A DNA stretch of 24,310 nt from Chloroflexota bacterium (GTDB lineage Bacteria; Chloroflexota; Ktedonobacteria; Ktedonobacterales; Ktedonobacteraceae). The position numbers were made by a program, and so were the translations under genes. Every line of letters starts with the position of its first letter. Within the stretch, counting starts at the first letter, position 1. The notes under the pieces were generated by a model, which saw only the letters and a list, made by a program, of their open reading frames with translations, searched no databases and was not told where the DNA came from. Location: positions 1-24,310 of the forward strand of contig VBHI01000006.1 in the NCBI GenBank assembly GCA_005881495.1, in the 5' to 3' direction. This document shows, one piece after another, positions 7,209 through 15,764 of this stretch.

Positions 7209-7351
7209 GACACCGCTACTCCTTCAATTCTTTCACCCAATGTGCAACTGAGAGTTGCCAACGGAAAGGTTTCTATCTGCCAGTTTGCTCGGATCTCCTG
7301 TTGTGTTGCTTCAAAAGCGAGGCCCGCTATGACAAAGATCCTGCGCGCCAG

Positions 7352-8559
7352 CTAGCGGACGCCCAGTAGAAGCTCAATCGTGAGTTGATCGAGCTTCTCA
7401 TACTGGAAGCCTCGCTTAGCGAGCGTCTCGAGATCAAAGGTTGCCTCTTTCAATTTACGAGCTGTCTCAGTGCTATATCTATTGAGCAGCCCGCCGTAGG
7501 TCTGATCGCCACCGTGAATCTCCTGCAAGAGCCCCTGAATTTCCGGGTCAGCAGTGAAGCGCTTCGCCTTCTCCTTGAAGATGTTGTAGGTCCGCATGCA
7601 GCCCAGAGCGAAATCCCAGACGCCCTGCTCGTCCTCGGTGCGGTGAGCAGGCGCGTCGAAGTGGTGCGGCCCGGTGTAGCCCTTCTCCTCCAGCAATTTG
7701 ACCAGGAAGAACATCGACTTGAGATTCTCGCTGCCGAAGCGGAAATCCTGGTCATAGCGTGGCCCTTTCTGATCATTGAGATCAATATGGAACAGCTTGC
7801 CTGCCTCAAGTGCCTGTGCCACTCCATGCACAAAGTTGAGACCTGCCATCAGCTCGTGTGCCGCTTCGGGATTGAGACCCACCATCTCTGGATGGTCAAG
7901 TGTGTAGATGAAGCCAAGCATGTGCCCAATGGTGGGTAGATAGAGATCGGAGCGTGGCTCATTTGGCTTCGGCTCCAGAGCAAAGCGCATCTGGTAACCG
8001 TTCTCCAAGACATACTGACACAGGAAGTTGATCGCCTCGCGCATCCGCTTGACAGCTACAACCGGGTCCTTCCCGGCTTCTGTCTCTGTGCCTTCACGTC
8101 CACCCCAGAACACATAGGTGGTTGCCCCAGTTCAGCGCCCAGATCAATCGCCCGCATCGTCTTTTGGAGAGCGTAGGCGCGTACTGCTGGATCGTTCGAG
8201 GTGAAGGCTCCATCCTTGAAAATCGGATGGTAGAAGAGGTTCGTGGTCGCCATCGGCACGACCATGTCATACTCCGAGAGTGCCTGCTTGAACTCACGCA
8301 CAATGCGGTCACGCTCGGTCGGTGTCGCATCGAAGGGGACCAGGTCGTTATCGTGCAAATTAACGCCCCAGGCACCCAGTTCCGAGAGCTTCTTCACGAT
8401 GTTGACTGGATCAAGCTTTGGGCGAACGAACTCGCCAAAGGGATCGCGTCCCCGGTTGCCGACTGTCCAGAGCCCAAAGCTAAATTTCTCCTCTTTCCTC
8501 GGGACGTACTCGTCGCTGGTCCACTCATGCGCTGCATGCTGTGGTATTGATGTCGTCAT
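7352..8559 (-). pseudogene. xylA: Xylose isomerase interrupted by a one-base frameshift
   Basis: Interconverts D-xylose and D-xylulose in the cytoplasm. The start ATG at 8559 follows AGGAGGAGCTA. The N-terminal part (8559 to about 8130) covers [15 protein letters not shown] and [10 protein letters not shown], which carries the catalytic His. The rest, in another frame, covers [18 protein letters not shown] with the metal-binding Glu, GLNPEAAHE, and [16 protein letters not shown] with metal ligands. The frames join at a C-run (plus 8125-8128). Restoring one base gives the expected sequence [18 protein letters not shown] and a protein of about 402 residues, the class I isomerase length. A run of four identical bases is a common place for sequencing error, so the gene could be intact in the cell. 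The two halves otherwise show no decay. Confidence 0.9.
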
Positions 8560-8605
8560 TAGCTCCTCCTTCTTAATTACACTTGTTCTTGTTAAATGCT
8601 CTCAA

Positions 8606-8640
8606 AACCTCCCGAAAGGCCAACCCGATTCGGGAAGGTT
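8606..8640 (-). repeat. Intercistronic hairpin between GH3 and xylA
   Basis: AACCTCCCGAA (8606-8616) pairs with TTCGGGAAGGTT (8629-8640) with one bulged base, at the GH3 stop codon. The minus-strand RNA would form an 11-bp stem followed by TTGAG, not a strong T-run. It is more likely an mRNA-stability or partial termination element than a full terminator. Confidence 0.55.
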
Positions 8641-10941
8641 ATGCAATTGCCACCTTTGTGGCTACGATCTCCCGCTGCAGGTATTCGACGACCTGGCCGT
8701 CGAGGGTTACGGTCTGTTCAGCTCGTATGTCGGCCGAGGAGGCCCCGATGCTGAAGGTGAAGGCTCCCGGCTCGGTGACGAACCGCATGTGTGGGTCGAA
8801 GAAGGCGAGCCGGGACGGATGCACAATGAACGTGACCCTGCGCGCCTGCCCAGGTGCGAGGGCGCGGTGGGCAAACCCGAGCAGTATGCGCTCGGGACGG
8901 GCGACTGAGGCGACCTGGTCACGGTAGTAGAGTTGCACCACCTCATCGCCTGCGCGATCTCCGGTGTTGCGCACCTCTATGGAGACCTCAATCGGCTCAG
9001 TGGTCCTCGTCGCCTGCACGGTCAGATCCCTGTAGGCAAAGGTGGTGTAGCTCAACCCATGCCCGAAGGCGAACAGCGGGGAGGTCGGCGAGTCGATATA
9101 ATCGCCGAAGAACATCGCGCGGTCACCTCCTGCACGAGGCCCAACGTGGTTGGGGACCTGACCGACCGAGCGTGGCATGCTCACTGGCAGGCGACCGCTC
9201 GGATTCACCTTGCCCGTAAGCACGTCGGCCAGACCGTTGCCACCTTCTTCTCCTGGCGGAAACACCTGGAGCAGTGCGTTCGCTCTCCTAGCGATGGAAG
9301 CAAGCGTATGGACGCGCCCACTGAGCACGACGACAACAAGTGGCTTAGCGGTGGTGGAAATGGCATCGATGAGTTGCTGCTGCACGCCAGTGAGGTCGAG
9401 GTTGGTCGCGTCGTTACCCTCTCCGACCGTGACCGGTCGCAAGATGCCACTGCGTCCGGCGACCACGACCACAGCTACGTCGGCATTCCGCGCCACCTGC
9501 ATCGCTTCAGCAAAGCCAGACTGGTCATCGCCCAGCACTTCACAGCCTTTGGCATAGCGGACCTCGACATCATTGCCTAGAGCTGCGCGCAGGCCCACAA
9601 GAGGGGTGATGTGCGGAGTGAAATACGGACCAGGTGCGTAGCTCCCGCGAGCCGGTGGAGGGAGAAGCCCCTCTGCCACGATATTCGGAGGGGCTGCGTA
9701 GAAGATCTCCAGGTGAGCAGGGTAGTGGTAATCTCCCTGCAGCAGCCGTCCGTCGTCGGCACCGGGTCCAATGACCGCAACACGCTTCACCGTAGAAGCC
9801 AGCGGCAGTACCCCGTCATTGGTCAGCAGGATGGTCGACTTTGCGACGGCTTTACGGGCCAGCGCACGCTGTTCAAGAGTCTGGAATGCCCCGTTGGCGG
9901 CTTCCGCATCAACATAAGGGTGCTCGAAGAGCCCGAGCTGGAATTTGAGACGAAGTACGCGTCGAACGGCTGTGTCAACGACCTCAAGTGGCACCCGTCC
10001 AGCGTCGACCTCGGCTTTCAGTGGCGCTCCATAGCAGTCCACAGCAGGTAGCTCCATATCTAGCCCAGCCAACAGAGCGAGCCGAGCGGCCTCACCTGGA
10101 GTGGCCGCGACATGATGGTAGGTCATGAGCTGCAAGACGGAAGAGTAATCCGCGACGACAGCTCCGGCGAAGCCGAGTTCTTCACGCAGCAACCCGGTCA
10201 AGATGGCGGGGCTGCCTGCACAGGGCAGTCCGTCGACGGACGCGTAGGAGTTCATGATCGTGGCGAGTCCGGCGTTGCGGATCACAGCGGCGAAGGGCTC
10301 GGCGTAGACCTCACGCAACTCTCGTGGACCCATCTGAACAGGACCCCAGTTGCGCCCGCCCTCTGACATAGCGTAGCCAAGGAAGTGCTTACCTGTGGCA
10401 GCCACTCCGTCACGCAGGTCGTCGCTCTGTAAGCCCTGGACGTAGGCGGTCCCGATGATTCCGCTCAGCACAGGATCTTCGCCATAGGTTTCCTCCACCC
10501 TTCCCCAACGCGGGTCACGGGCGATATCAAGGACTGGAGCCAGTGTGTGCCGTGCGCCAACTGCCATCATCTGGGTGCGGATGACCTTGGCCACCTGCTT
10601 GACGAGGTCCGGGTCCCAGGTCGCGGCCAGCCCAATGCCCTGGGGAAAGACTGTCGCATCACGGTGGCAGAACCCTCCCGTGGACTTTGAATAGCGTTCA
10701 TGAGCGCGGCACTCTCCTCTGGGTGCAGGCCAGTCGAGGCGCCAATGCGAGTGACCTGTCCGATTCCGTGCGGCATCTGCTCGGCAACGGCATTGGGGTC
10801 GAAAGTGCCCGTGCTCACGAAAGAGGTGCTCCAGAGGCAGCTGAGCTGAGCCAACTTCTCGTCCAGAGTCATGAGGGCGAGTAAGTGCTCGACCCGGTCC
10901 TCAATGGAAGCGTTCGGGTCGCGGTAGGATGGTGTGGACAT
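8639..10941 (-). pseudogene. GH3 glycosidase (beta-xylosidase/glucosidase type) with internal lesion
   Basis: GH3 enzymes release sugars from the non-reducing ends of beta-linked oligosaccharides. The ATG at 10941 follows AAGGAA. The first 90 residues (DRVEHLLALMTLDEKLAQL through ESAALMNAIQ) match GH3 N-termini. The remainder, in another frame, starts at CHRDATVFPQGIGLAATWDP and includes ARDPRWGRVEETYGEDP, GKHFLGY, the nucleophile region VVADYSSV, LFAFGHGLSYT and a C-terminal fibronectin-III-like domain. Between AIQ and the resumed homology, about 20 residues that GH3 proteins normally have (a segment like VERTRLGIPAIVHEE) are absent. The lesion near 10665-10690 is therefore a deletion of roughly 65 bases plus a frameshift, not a single indel. 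No signal peptide is visible, so it is cytoplasmic. Exact substrate is unknown; the xylA/xylB neighbours suggest xylosides. Confidence 0.87.
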
Positions 10942-10987
10942 GTATGTATTCCTTGCTATCTTTCCGGCTCATGGTTTGGTCAAATGA

Positions 10988-11092
10988 CCTTCCGGTAGTT
11001 TTTTGATGAAAGGGTACATTGCTCACTGTAGAGGCCCTCTACAGGCCTCATGAAGAGATGTTGTCATTTCCCGTCAAAAAACTAATGGAAGG
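10988..11092. repeat. Nested inverted repeat between GH3 and GH5
   Basis: The outer arms 10988-11006 and 11074-11092 match at 17 of 19 positions in inverted orientation (core TAGTTTTTTGA/TCAAAAAACTA). Inside lies a palindrome CTGTAGAGG-C-CCTCTACAG (11026-11044). The right arm covers the stop codon of the GH5 gene. It may be a small inserted palindromic element or an intercistronic RNA structure. The central palindrome could alternatively be an operator. Confidence 0.7.
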
Positions 11093-12353
11093 CCGATACT
11101 ATCCTGGCTAATTCAGTGCGTTGTACACAGTGCTTGAACTGGAAGGATTGCATCACTGTATCGATGTCTTGCTCATCCATTCCCTTAAAGAGTGCTGCAA
11201 ACTCCTGTAGCAGTGGCTCTGCAAGCAGGATGTATCGCACCAGTCGATTGATCATCCATTGAGTACCGAAAGGGAAGGGATGGTAGTCGGGAAACTCCTT
11301 TGCGAAGGTCTCCTCGAGCGGCTGTATAAGAGGGCGAATATGGGTATCCACGCTGCCCCATGTGTCTACGCCCAGACGGGCCTTTTTCTCTAGGAAGGGT
11401 TGCAACAGCCTTCTCAAGACCTGGTAGCGCATGGCATCAGCAACAGACTCTCCCAGGTAAACTGGCCCGAACTCACTTACCCAGATCGGCGTTCCCGTTC
11501 GCCGCATGTAGGCCGTGCGCCGCAAAAACGTTTCCTCCAGAACAGACCTATCAACATACTCTCCCCGAGAGATGCCGGGATAGGGACCTCCGTCGATGAA
11601 TCCGGGGAGCGCATAGTCATGCACGGTATAAATGACATGAGGCCAGGTCTCCGTAAACATATGGAATTCCATCGAGTAGCGATTGCCTTCCAGAAAGAGA
11701 ATGTGATCAGGATCGATGGCGCGAATGGCCTCGTAGAGCCGTCGGTAGAAGGGCACGATCATCTCTTCACTAGCATCACCCGGCTCGTTGATGGGATTAT
11801 AGCCTGCCACCCACGGATGTCCCTTGTACCGGGTGGCAAGCACTTCCCAGAGGTGGATCACGCGGTCCTGGAAGTGCTTATGCTGCCAGAAGAAGGCTTT
11901 GTGGGTCGGGTTGTCGCTATGCCAGGCCTGATTCTGGTAGCCGGGCAGAGCATGCAGGTCAATGATCGTGTAGATCTGCTGTTCGGCACACAGGTCGATC
12001 ACCCGATCCAGGTGCTTGAAGCCCTCTTCCTTAATGACAAACGGCTCCATATCAGACTCGAAATGGCGATAGTTGACGGGAAGCCGCAGCAGGTTGAGCC
12101 CCAGGGATGCAATGAACTGGGCATCGTCGCGTTCGAAGAAATACTCCAGGAAGCGATCGAAGAAGAATTCGTAGTTGTCATTGCCCAACACCTGGCGGAT
12201 GGCCTGTCGTTGAGCTTCCTCGTTGGCAGGATAGCCGGTGATGAAATTCTCCATGTTCATCCATCCGCCCAGGCCAAAGCCGCGCAAACTGACCTGCTGG
12301 CCTGTGTTGTCGACAATGGACGCCCCCTTTGCGGTCAAAACGTTTGTTGGCAT
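11082..12353 (-). CDS. GH5-family glycoside hydrolase
   Basis: A clan GH-A (beta/alpha)8 hydrolase of 423 residues. Motifs: RGFGLGGWMNMENF (24-37), LGLNLLRLPVNY (84-95), IDLHALPGYQ (131-140), the acid/base Glu190 in YNPINEPG, and the nucleophile Glu294 in WVSEFGPV. No signal peptide is seen, so it probably works inside the cell on imported oligosaccharides, as its place between transporter and GH3 genes suggests. The start ATG 12353 follows GAGAGGGA; an upstream in-frame extension to 12401 is unlikely. Substrate within GH5 cannot be told by eye (beta-glucoside, mannoside or xyloside are possible). The gene appears intact, and its stop codon lies inside an inverted repeat. Confidence 0.88.
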   Translation of the reverse strand: MPTNVLTAKGASIVDNTGQQVSLRGFGLGGWMNMENFITGYPANEEAQRQAIRQVLGNDNYEFFFDRFLEYFFERDDAQFIASLGLNLLRLPVNYRHFESDMEPFVIKEEGFKHLDRVIDLCAEQQIYTIIDLHALPGYQNQAWHSDNPTHKAFFWQHKHFQDRVIHLWEVLATRYKGHPWVAGYNPINEPGDASEEMIVPFYRRLYEAIRAIDPDHILFLEGNRYSMEFHMFTETWPHVIYTVHDYALPGFIDGGPYPGISRGEYVDRSVLEETFLRRTAYMRRTGTPIWVSEFGPVYLGESVADAMRYQVLRRLLQPFLEKKARLGVDTWGSVDTHIRPLIQPLEETFAKEFPDYHPFPFGTQWMINRLVRYILLAEPLLQEFAALFKGMDEQDIDTVMQSFQFKHCVQRTELARIVSAFH

Positions 12354-12410
12354 GAGCCATTCCCTCTCGTTGTGAAGCTTGTTCCTTCCCTTCGTGCGCA
12401 AAATCGTAGG

Positions 12411-13301
12411 TTACTTACTAAAGCCTGCAGTCAAGCCACTCAGCAGCTGACGCCTGCCAAAGATGTACAACAGGATGATCGGCACTGCTGAAAGAAACAC
12501 TGCCGCCATGATGGCAGGAATATTGGAACCATACTGGCCCTGGAAGCTCCATAGGGCGAGAGGCAGTACGCGCACTTCAGGACTTTGCGTCAACACCAGG
12601 GGAAAGAGGAAACCATTCCACACCTGGATGCACTGGTAGATCACCACGGTAATGAGGGCCGATCGCGATAAGGGAATAACCAACCTGAGCAAAATCCGCA
12701 GGTTGCTCGCCCCATCGAGCTGCATGGACTCGAAGAGCGATTGGGGAATATCGCGAATATACGTGACGAGAATGAGCACCGATAAAGGGATGCCGAAGGC
12801 GACGTAGGGCAAAATGAGCGCGTACAGCGAATCATAGAGGCCCATCCCACTGATGATGACGTAGAGCGGAATGATGGTTGCTTGCAGGGGAATAGCCAGT
12901 CCAAGCAGAAACAGGCTAAACACCACCGCCACAAAGCGACTCCGCACCCTGCTAATGGCATAGGCCGCCAATAACGAGACGATGACGATAAGCACGATGC
13001 TGATCACCGTCACAAACGCACTGTTGACGACATCGAGTGCGAACCCGTTGTTCAACACGTTGGTGTAGTTGCTCAACGTGGGGTGAGTTGTCGGCAACCA
13101 GGGACTCTCTGAGAAAAAGCCAGCTTGAGAGCGCAGGCTGGTAAGTAGGATGAAGAGCACCGGGTAGAAGCCAATCACCAGCCAGATGACTCCAAACGCA
13201 GGCGGTATCACCCGTCCTACTCTACTCCAGGTGATGGCTTGCTTCCTAAGTTGTGACTTCTTCCTCGTACCGAGAGTGGTTGTGGTTGTATTCATGCTCA
13301 T
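12411..13301 (-). CDS. Sugar ABC transporter permease (MalG type)
   Basis: A 296-residue inner-membrane permease of the CUT1 family. About six hydrophobic segments are visible, beginning with PAFGVIWLVIGFYPVLFILL. The EAA loop that contacts the ATPase reads ESMQLDGASNLRILLRLVIP. It pairs with the permease encoded just upstream (13338-14157, separated by 36 bases) and the binding protein at 14249-15574. An AAGGAG lies upstream of the ATG, and a second ATG two codons later is an alternative start. No ATPase gene is in the cluster, so a shared MsiK/MalK-like ATPase elsewhere is presumably used, as is common for CUT1 systems. Confidence 0.9.
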   Translation of the reverse strand: MSMNTTTTTLGTRKKSQLRKQAITWSRVGRVIPPAFGVIWLVIGFYPVLFILLTSLRSQAGFFSESPWLPTTHPTLSNYTNVLNNGFALDVVNSAFVTVISIVLIVIVSLLAAYAISRVRSRFVAVVFSLFLLGLAIPLQATIIPLYVIISGMGLYDSLYALILPYVAFGIPLSVLILVTYIRDIPQSLFESMQLDGASNLRILLRLVIPLSRSALITVVIYQCIQVWNGFLFPLVLTQSPEVRVLPLALWSFQGQYGSNIPAIMAAVFLSAVPIILLYIFGRRQLLSGLTAGFSK

Positions 13302-13337
13302 CCTTTTGTTCTCCTTTCTTCGTTCTCCCTGTACGGG

Positions 13338-14157
13338 CTACAATCCTTCGAGCTGGCTTGCCATCTTTGTGAAACCAGTGACCCTGAGCAATACAAACGA
13401 GAGGATGATGCCAGTCGCTGCCAGGAGGACCGCCAGCATACTGCCATAGCCTATTAGCTGATTCTGAAAGGCAGAAATGTACATCTGCACTGGCAGGATT
13501 CTCGTCGCGAAGCCGGGGCCACCCTGTGTCATCACCCAGATCAGGTCAAAGTAGGTCAGAGCGCCAGTCAAGATCAGGACCGTGGACGTGACGATGGTGT
13601 ACCTCAGTTGTGGCAAAGTGATGGAGAAGAACTTCGTGAACACGCCAGCGCCATCGATTCGAGCCGCTTCGTACAACTCGTGTGGAATCTGGCGGGCTCC
13701 CGCCATGTAGAGTAGAGCGTGAAAAGGAATGAACTGCCAGGCAATGACACACGTCACGACATAAAAGGCCAGGTTCGGGTTCCCCAACCAGCCTTTGGCG
13801 AGGCCAGGGACTCCAATGGATTTGAGCAGGATGTTAATGAGCCCAAAGTTTGGGTCCAGCAGCGCTACCCAGGTGATGCCGATAGCCACGGTCGAGAAGA
13901 GGAGCGGCACAAAGTAGAAGATGCCCAGCAGTGCGCGGTACCGCATCAGAAAAGAGGTTAGCCCAGTTCTTGAGTCCCACCCACGTGGCCTGAGAAATCC
14001 CATCCCAGCGTACAAAGCTCAGATAGACTGCGACGACCACAGGGACCAGGGCAAACACGGTGAAAAACGCCAGGGCCGGTGCTGTAAATAGCACGGCGAA
14101 CCAGTTGGCGCGTCGTTTTATTCTTACGGGTGCCACGCTTACGGGTGTCACGCTCAT
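13338..14157 (-). pseudogene. Sugar ABC transporter permease (MalF type), frameshifted
   Basis: The ATG at 14157 follows AAGGAGACC. The first frame gives an N-terminal cytoplasmic tail, a membrane segment (FAVLFTAPALAFFTVFALVP) and WVGLKNWANLFSDA, typical of CUT1 permeases. Homology then continues in another frame as YRALLGIFYFVPLLFS, through further membrane segments and the EAA loop YEAARIDGAGVFTKFFSITLP, to the stop at 13338. The joint is near 13935-13950. The 820-base span is one base over a multiple of three, so there is one extra base or two missing. Without correction the product would end soon after the first membrane segment and the transporter could not assemble. Confidence 0.87.
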
Positions 14158-14204
14158 GTGAGGTCTCCTTCCTAAGAATGTAGAGGCTGATTTCCGACCT
14201 ATTT

Positions 14205-14242
14205 GTTGTGCTTCTGGCGGCGTCGGCGGCCAGAAGCACAAC
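14205..14242 (-). repeat. Strong intercistronic hairpin after the binding-protein gene
   Basis: GTTGTGCTTCTGGC (14205-14218) and GCCAGAAGCACAAC (14229-14242) are perfect 14-bp inverted copies with a 10-base GC-rich loop, starting 7 bases past the stop codon of the binding-protein gene. No T-run follows. Such structures after the binding-protein gene of sugar operons are known to protect the upstream mRNA and reduce permease expression, which is the likely role. Confidence 0.75.
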
Positions 14243-14248
14243 GCATGC

Positions 14249-15574
14249 TTAACTGCCTAAGGTTTGATTCATGTTGGCCGAGAACTGCTGCGGGTTAATC
14301 TGGTTCAAGAACAGCTGGTCCAGGTTCGTCAGGATCGCCTGCGAAGGCTGTGCTGGTAACGCCTGGTCCCAGGAGAGTTGATAATGCGGAGCCTGGAGAA
14401 TCGAGTGATAGATGAATAGGAGCCAATCGCCGTGCGGAGCGCCGCTGAGCTTACTCTCAATCCCCTGCACAGGTGGCACCTCGCCGTTGTTGATGAACTT
14501 GGATACCTCAGCGTCGCTGAGAACGGCTTCCTTGAGGTAGGTGAGGCTTGCCTGGGACGCCTTCGAGGCGCTGGCAATCGAATAGAAATTACAGAGATTA
14601 CCGGCGAGGTTCTTAGGGTCGCCGGTGCCTCCCTCAACGGTGGGGAAAGCGAACCAGCCCAGCTTGCCGCTCGAGATAAAGTCTGGACTATTCGACTCAA
14701 TGGCGTTGAATTCCCAGACGCCCATCAGATGCATGGCTGCCTTGCCAGTATACAGCAGGGCACCGGCCTGACCGGTGTCGTAGCTCACGGAGGCAAAGTT
14801 CGTGCCAAACGCGCCGACGGAGACCAATTGCTGAATCATCGTATTGGCCTTGATGAAGGCTGGATTCGACCAGGCGCTGGATTGCTTAGCCACGACGGCA
14901 TCAAAAGCAGAGGGACCACCGACTCGATCGACGAGATACTCCTCGTACATCAGGTACGGCCATTTGCTTCCTCCGCCAAGGGCAATGGGCAAGACACCAT
15001 TTTGCTTGAGTTGCCCGACGGTCTGAAGGAGAGCATTCCACGTCGTAGGTGGAGTCAGATGGTATTTCGCAAAGAGATCTTTGTTGTAAAGAAATACCAC
15101 CGGCTGCGCACCGCTATTGGGCACGCCATACACCTTGCCATTGAAGGTTACTCCTGTCATAACCGAAGGGAGGTATCTATTCTTCCAGCTAGAATCGGCA
15201 TTGAGTGCCCCGGTCATATCATAGACATCACCTGCGTCAACATAGGTCTTGAGGATACCGCCACCCCAGCCGAAGAAGATATCTGGTGGGTGTTTGGCTC
15301 CCATAGCCACCTGCAATTTCAATTTATACGGGTCGTTCTGGAAGTACTCTATGACGGCATGCATGTTAGAATGCTGGGAATTGAAAGCTGACGCCATCTC
15401 ATTAATAATCGTCTGATCGTTGCCGGTACGGATATCCCAGACCGTGATAGTCGTGCCCGTACCTGATGTGCTTTGCCCCCCTACCCCAAACCCGCCGCAT
15501 GCTGATAAGAGGGTGGCAAGAGAAACGCCTCCGGTGACCTGGAGGAAATGGCGGCGAGATATTCTTTCTTGCAT
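14249..15574 (-). CDS. Extracellular sugar-binding lipoprotein of an ABC transporter
   Basis: A 441-residue solute-binding protein of the CUT1/family 1 type. The N-terminus has a twin-arginine motif SRRHFLQV (6-13), a hydrophobic stretch, and the lipobox LLSAC with Cys26, so it is probably exported and anchored by lipid. Features of the fold include ITVWDIRTGNDQTIINEMASAF near the start, FFGWGGGILKTYVDAGDVYD, NGKVYGVPNSGAQPVVFLYN and LPIALGGGSKWPYLMYEE. The ATG 15574 follows GAGGAG; the upstream in-frame extension to 15670 has no export signal. It is the first transporter gene behind the LacI gene and is separated from the permease by a strong hairpin. The ligand is probably a xylo- or gluco-oligosaccharide, judged from neighbours. 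It looks intact. Confidence 0.9.
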   Translation of the reverse strand: MQERISRRHFLQVTGGVSLATLLSACGGFGVGGQSTSGTGTTITVWDIRTGNDQTIINEMASAFNSQHSNMHAVIEYFQNDPYKLKLQVAMGAKHPPDIFFGWGGGILKTYVDAGDVYDMTGALNADSSWKNRYLPSVMTGVTFNGKVYGVPNSGAQPVVFLYNKDLFAKYHLTPPTTWNALLQTVGQLKQNGVLPIALGGGSKWPYLMYEEYLVDRVGGPSAFDAVVAKQSSAWSNPAFIKANTMIQQLVSVGAFGTNFASVSYDTGQAGALLYTGKAAMHLMGVWEFNAIESNSPDFISSGKLGWFAFPTVEGGTGDPKNLAGNLCNFYSIASASKASQASLTYLKEAVLSDAEVSKFINNGEVPPVQGIESKLSGAPHGDWLLFIYHSILQAPHYQLSWDQALPAQPSQAILTNLDQLFLNQINPQQFSANMNQTLGS

Positions 15575-15764
15575 AGTTCTGTCTCCTCGGACCTCCCTGG
15601 TCCGCTTCCACGGTGCCGTCGTGGATACTGATAGTTGGCGAGGAACGAAAGCATGACTGGTAGAACGCACTACAGGTCAACAGTAACACTGCAATTGAAA
15701 GCTGCCTGCGTTAGAGCCTGCTACAGGCAACATCAGCCCACAGTGGCGGGACCTCCTTTCTCAG
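15575..15764 (-). promoter_or_regulatory. Probable promoter/operator region of the transporter operon
   Basis: The 190 bases between the LacI remnant and the binding-protein gene hold no gene. On the minus strand a TTGACC occurs near 15673-15678 without a clear -10 box. A small palindrome GCCTG-CTA-CAGGC at 15716-15728 is the best operator-like site that I see. Both assignments are tentative. Confidence 0.35.

Noticed and set aside
11400..12491. A 363-residue plus-strand open frame
   Set aside because: It is a shadow of the GH5 gene, which has clear catalytic motifs on the other strand.
14432..15391. A 319-residue plus-strand open frame
   Set aside because: It is opposite the sugar-binding lipoprotein gene and resembles no protein family.
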